7,051 nt of DNA from the NCBI GenBank assembly GCA_036260415.1, contig DASZZX010000190.1:1-7051 (forward strand), given 5' to 3'. Shown piece by piece: positions 5,918-7,051 of this stretch; position 1 is the stretch's first letter; every line of letters starts with the position of its first letter. A program made the translations under genes and the position numbers. The DNA comes from DASZZX01 sp036260415. GTDB taxonomy: Bacteria > Actinomycetota > Nitriliruptoria > Nitriliruptorales > JAHWKO01. The notes below the pieces were generated by a model. It was not told the DNA's origin and ran no database searches. It saw only the letters and a list, made by a program, of their open reading frames with translations.

Positions 5918-5955
5918 AGCCTCGAGGTAGGCCAGCGAGCCCACCCGGCGGCGCT

Positions 5956-5975
5956 CGACCGCGAGGGGGCGGTCG
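5956..5975. terminator. Central hairpin between convergent DUF368 and mannosyltransferase genes
   Basis: CGACCGC (5956-5962) and GCGGTCG (5969-5975) form a perfect 7-bp stem with a 6-nt loop. It is symmetrical enough to form in transcripts from either strand, as expected of a bidirectional terminator between convergent genes, though without T-tracts. The 3' arm overlaps a 12-bp palindrome at 5971-5982. Confidence 0.4.
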
Positions 5976-5982
5976 CGCGACC
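5971..5982. repeat. 12-bp perfect palindrome GGTCGCGCGACC
   Basis: A perfect palindrome with no spacer, sharing its left half with the hairpin at 5956-5975, so the two structures exclude each other. It could be a protein-binding site or simply part of the hairpin cluster. Confidence 0.35.
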
Positions 5983-6006
5983 GGGGTGCAGCCCGACGGG
6001 GCGGGC

Positions 6007-6029
6007 CGCTGCTGGTGTGTCCAGCGGTG
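6007..6029 (-). terminator. Hairpin downstream of the mannosyltransferase gene
   Basis: GCTGG-TGTGT-CCAGC (6011-6025) is a 5-bp perfect stem with a 5-nt loop; outer pairs extend it to 6007-6029 with two G-T pairs on the plus strand. An overlapping alternative, CCGCTG/CAGCGG (6006-6011/6022-6027), also exists. It begins about 10 nt past the TGA at 6039. No T-tract follows. Confidence 0.3.
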
Positions 6030-6038
6030 CGCGACCGC

Positions 6039-7051
6039 TCAGGAGACGACCTCGGAGAGCAGGTCGCGGAAGCGTCGTGCGACGGCGTCCCAGGACCAGC
6101 GGTGCTGGACCCACGCGCGCCCCGCGGCCCCCATCGCCGCCCGACCGGCCGGGTCGGCGAGCAGGCCACTCACCGCGGCGGCGACCGCGTGCACGTCGCG
6201 CCCGTCCACCGTCACGCCGGTGCGACCCTCTCGCAGGGTCTCCGGCGCCCCGCCGGAGCGGCCGGCCACCACCGCGACCCCGGACGCCTGCGCTTCGAGG
6301 AAGGCGATACCGAGGCCCTCGACGTCGAGGCCGAGGAGGCGGGTCCGGCAGGGCATCGCGAACAGGTCCAGGGCGGCGTACGCAGCCGGCAGCTCGTCCC
6401 AGCTCACCTTGCCCACCATCAGGGCGTGCCGCGCGCCGCCGGCCATGCGTCGCAGCCGACGCTCCTGCGGGCCGGACCCGACCAGCACCAGCCGCGCGTG
6501 AGGGTGGCGGCGCGCCACCTGTGGCCAGGCTCGCAGCAGCACGTCCTGACCCTTGCGGGACACCAGCCGGGCGACGCAGCCGACCAGTGAGGCGCTGGCG
6601 GGGACACCCCAGCGCCGGCGCAGGGTCCTCCCGTCCACGTCCGGGCGGAACACCGCCGTGTCGACGCCGGGCGGGAGCCGGACCGTCGGGACTCCGGCGA
6701 GGTAGGGGCGTAGACGATCCTCGGCGAACCGACTGACGGTGGTGACCGCGCTGAGCCCGCGGGCGGCGTGCCGCACGACCGCTCCGAGACCCACTGCCGC
6801 CATGCCGGCCTCGTGCCCGTGCGTGATCCCGACGACGGGCAGGCCGGGGTCGCGGCGCAACGCGGGTGCCAACTCGCCCAGAGGCCACGTGGCTCCCAGC
6901 ACCACCACGTCCGGCCGGTGTGCCGCCGCCAGTCGCCGCACCAGGCGCAGCGTGCCCGGGGTGGGCAGCACCGTGGCGGCGGGCGCCCGCACGACCTTGA
7001 AGGGGGCAGCGCGGTCGAACCGGTCGGCCGCGTCGTGTCGCGGCGCGACCA
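6039..7051 (-). CDS. pimB: PimB'-like GT4 mannosyltransferase (5' end cut by window)
   Basis: The frame is open from the window edge to TGA 6039: 336 visible residues. A GTG at 6992 is in frame, but the 19 codons before it (VAPRHDAADRFDRAAPFKV) match the N-terminal region expected of this family, so the true start lies outside; roughly 40-50 residues are missing. Features in order, with numbering from the visible start: GATWPLGELAPALR (52-65), THGHE (76-80, substrate-site histidines), LPPGVDTAVF (125-134), ARLVSRKGQD (160-169, donor phosphate-binding Arg/Lys), FAMPCRTR (230-237), and DVEGLGIAFLEAQ (242-254), which is the EX7E motif of GT4 enzymes. The stretch from FAMPCRTR through SGGAPETL is characteristic of PimB' (Rv2188c type). 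PimB' transfers the second mannose from GDP-mannose to phosphatidylinositol monomannoside on the inner membrane face, giving PIM2. Another mannosyl- or glycosyl-acceptor is possible in a distant actinomycete. Confidence 0.92.
   Translation of the reverse strand, partial: VAPRHDAADRFDRAAPFKVVRAPAATVLPTPGTLRLVRRLAAAHRPDVVVLGATWPLGELAPALRRDPGLPVVGITHGHEAGMAAVGLGAVVRHAARGLSAVTTVSRFAEDRLRPYLAGVPTVRLPPGVDTAVFRPDVDGRTLRRRWGVPASASLVGCVARLVSRKGQDVLLRAWPQVARRHPHARLVLVGSGPQERRLRRMAGGARHALMVGKVSWDELPAAYAALDLFAMPCRTRLLGLDVEGLGIAFLEAQASGVAVVAGRSGGAPETLREGRTGVTVDGRDVHAVAAAVSGLLADPAGRAAMGAAGRAWVQHRWSWDAVARRFRDLLSEVVS

Noticed and set aside
4811..6169. Minus-strand open frame of 452 codons
   Set aside because: It is opposite the DUF368 gene, rich in His/Arg/Gln/Asp low complexity, and runs into the mannosyltransferase gene in another frame.
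6990..6992. GTG as the start of the mannosyltransferase
   Set aside because: The frame continues upstream with residues fitting the family's N-terminal region, and starting here would remove much of the first Rossmann-like domain.

Overview
The window is very GC-rich, with codon third positions dominated by G/C, GTG starts, TAnnnT-type -10 elements and tightly packed genes. Together with a PimB'-type mannosyltransferase and a neighbourhood resembling one known from mycobacteria, this points to a high-GC actinomycete (phylum Actinomycetota). I cannot place it below phylum level from the sequence. No mobile element, CRISPR array, tRNA or rRNA was seen.

Layout. Minus strand, 1-2554: a three-gene block read right to left. 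It starts with an SRPBCC/START-like protein (2554-2042), followed by a zinc-ribbon membrane protein (2007-1276), then an ArsA/Get3-family ATPase (1127 to beyond position 1, cut by the window edge). Plus strand, 2678-4000: a membrane-anchored caspase-like protein with two polyproline tracts and an EF-hand loop. Minus strand, 4799-3963: an alpha/beta hydrolase whose 3' end overlaps the caspase gene by 38 bp. Plus strand, 4901-5890: a DUF368 membrane protein (PopT-type polyprenyl-phosphate translocase). Minus strand, 7051-6039: a PimB'-like GT4 mannosyltransferase, cut at its N-terminus by the window edge. The gaps of 100-150 bp hold candidate promoters and hairpins and no convincing extra genes.

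How they may work together. The order PimB', SRPBCC, ArsA-type ATPase on one strand matches, as I recall it, Rv2188c (pimB'), Rv2185c and Rv2184c in Mycobacterium tuberculosis, so this looks like a variant of an ancestral actinobacterial envelope locus. PimB' adds mannose to phosphatidylinositol mannoside and PopT-type proteins recycle the polyprenyl-phosphate carrier; both belong to envelope glycolipid and cell-wall synthesis. The esterase-like hydrolase, zinc-ribbon membrane protein and caspase-like protein are additions at this locus whose roles are not known. The most unusual gene is the caspase-like one. No complete novel system could be demonstrated from sequence alone.
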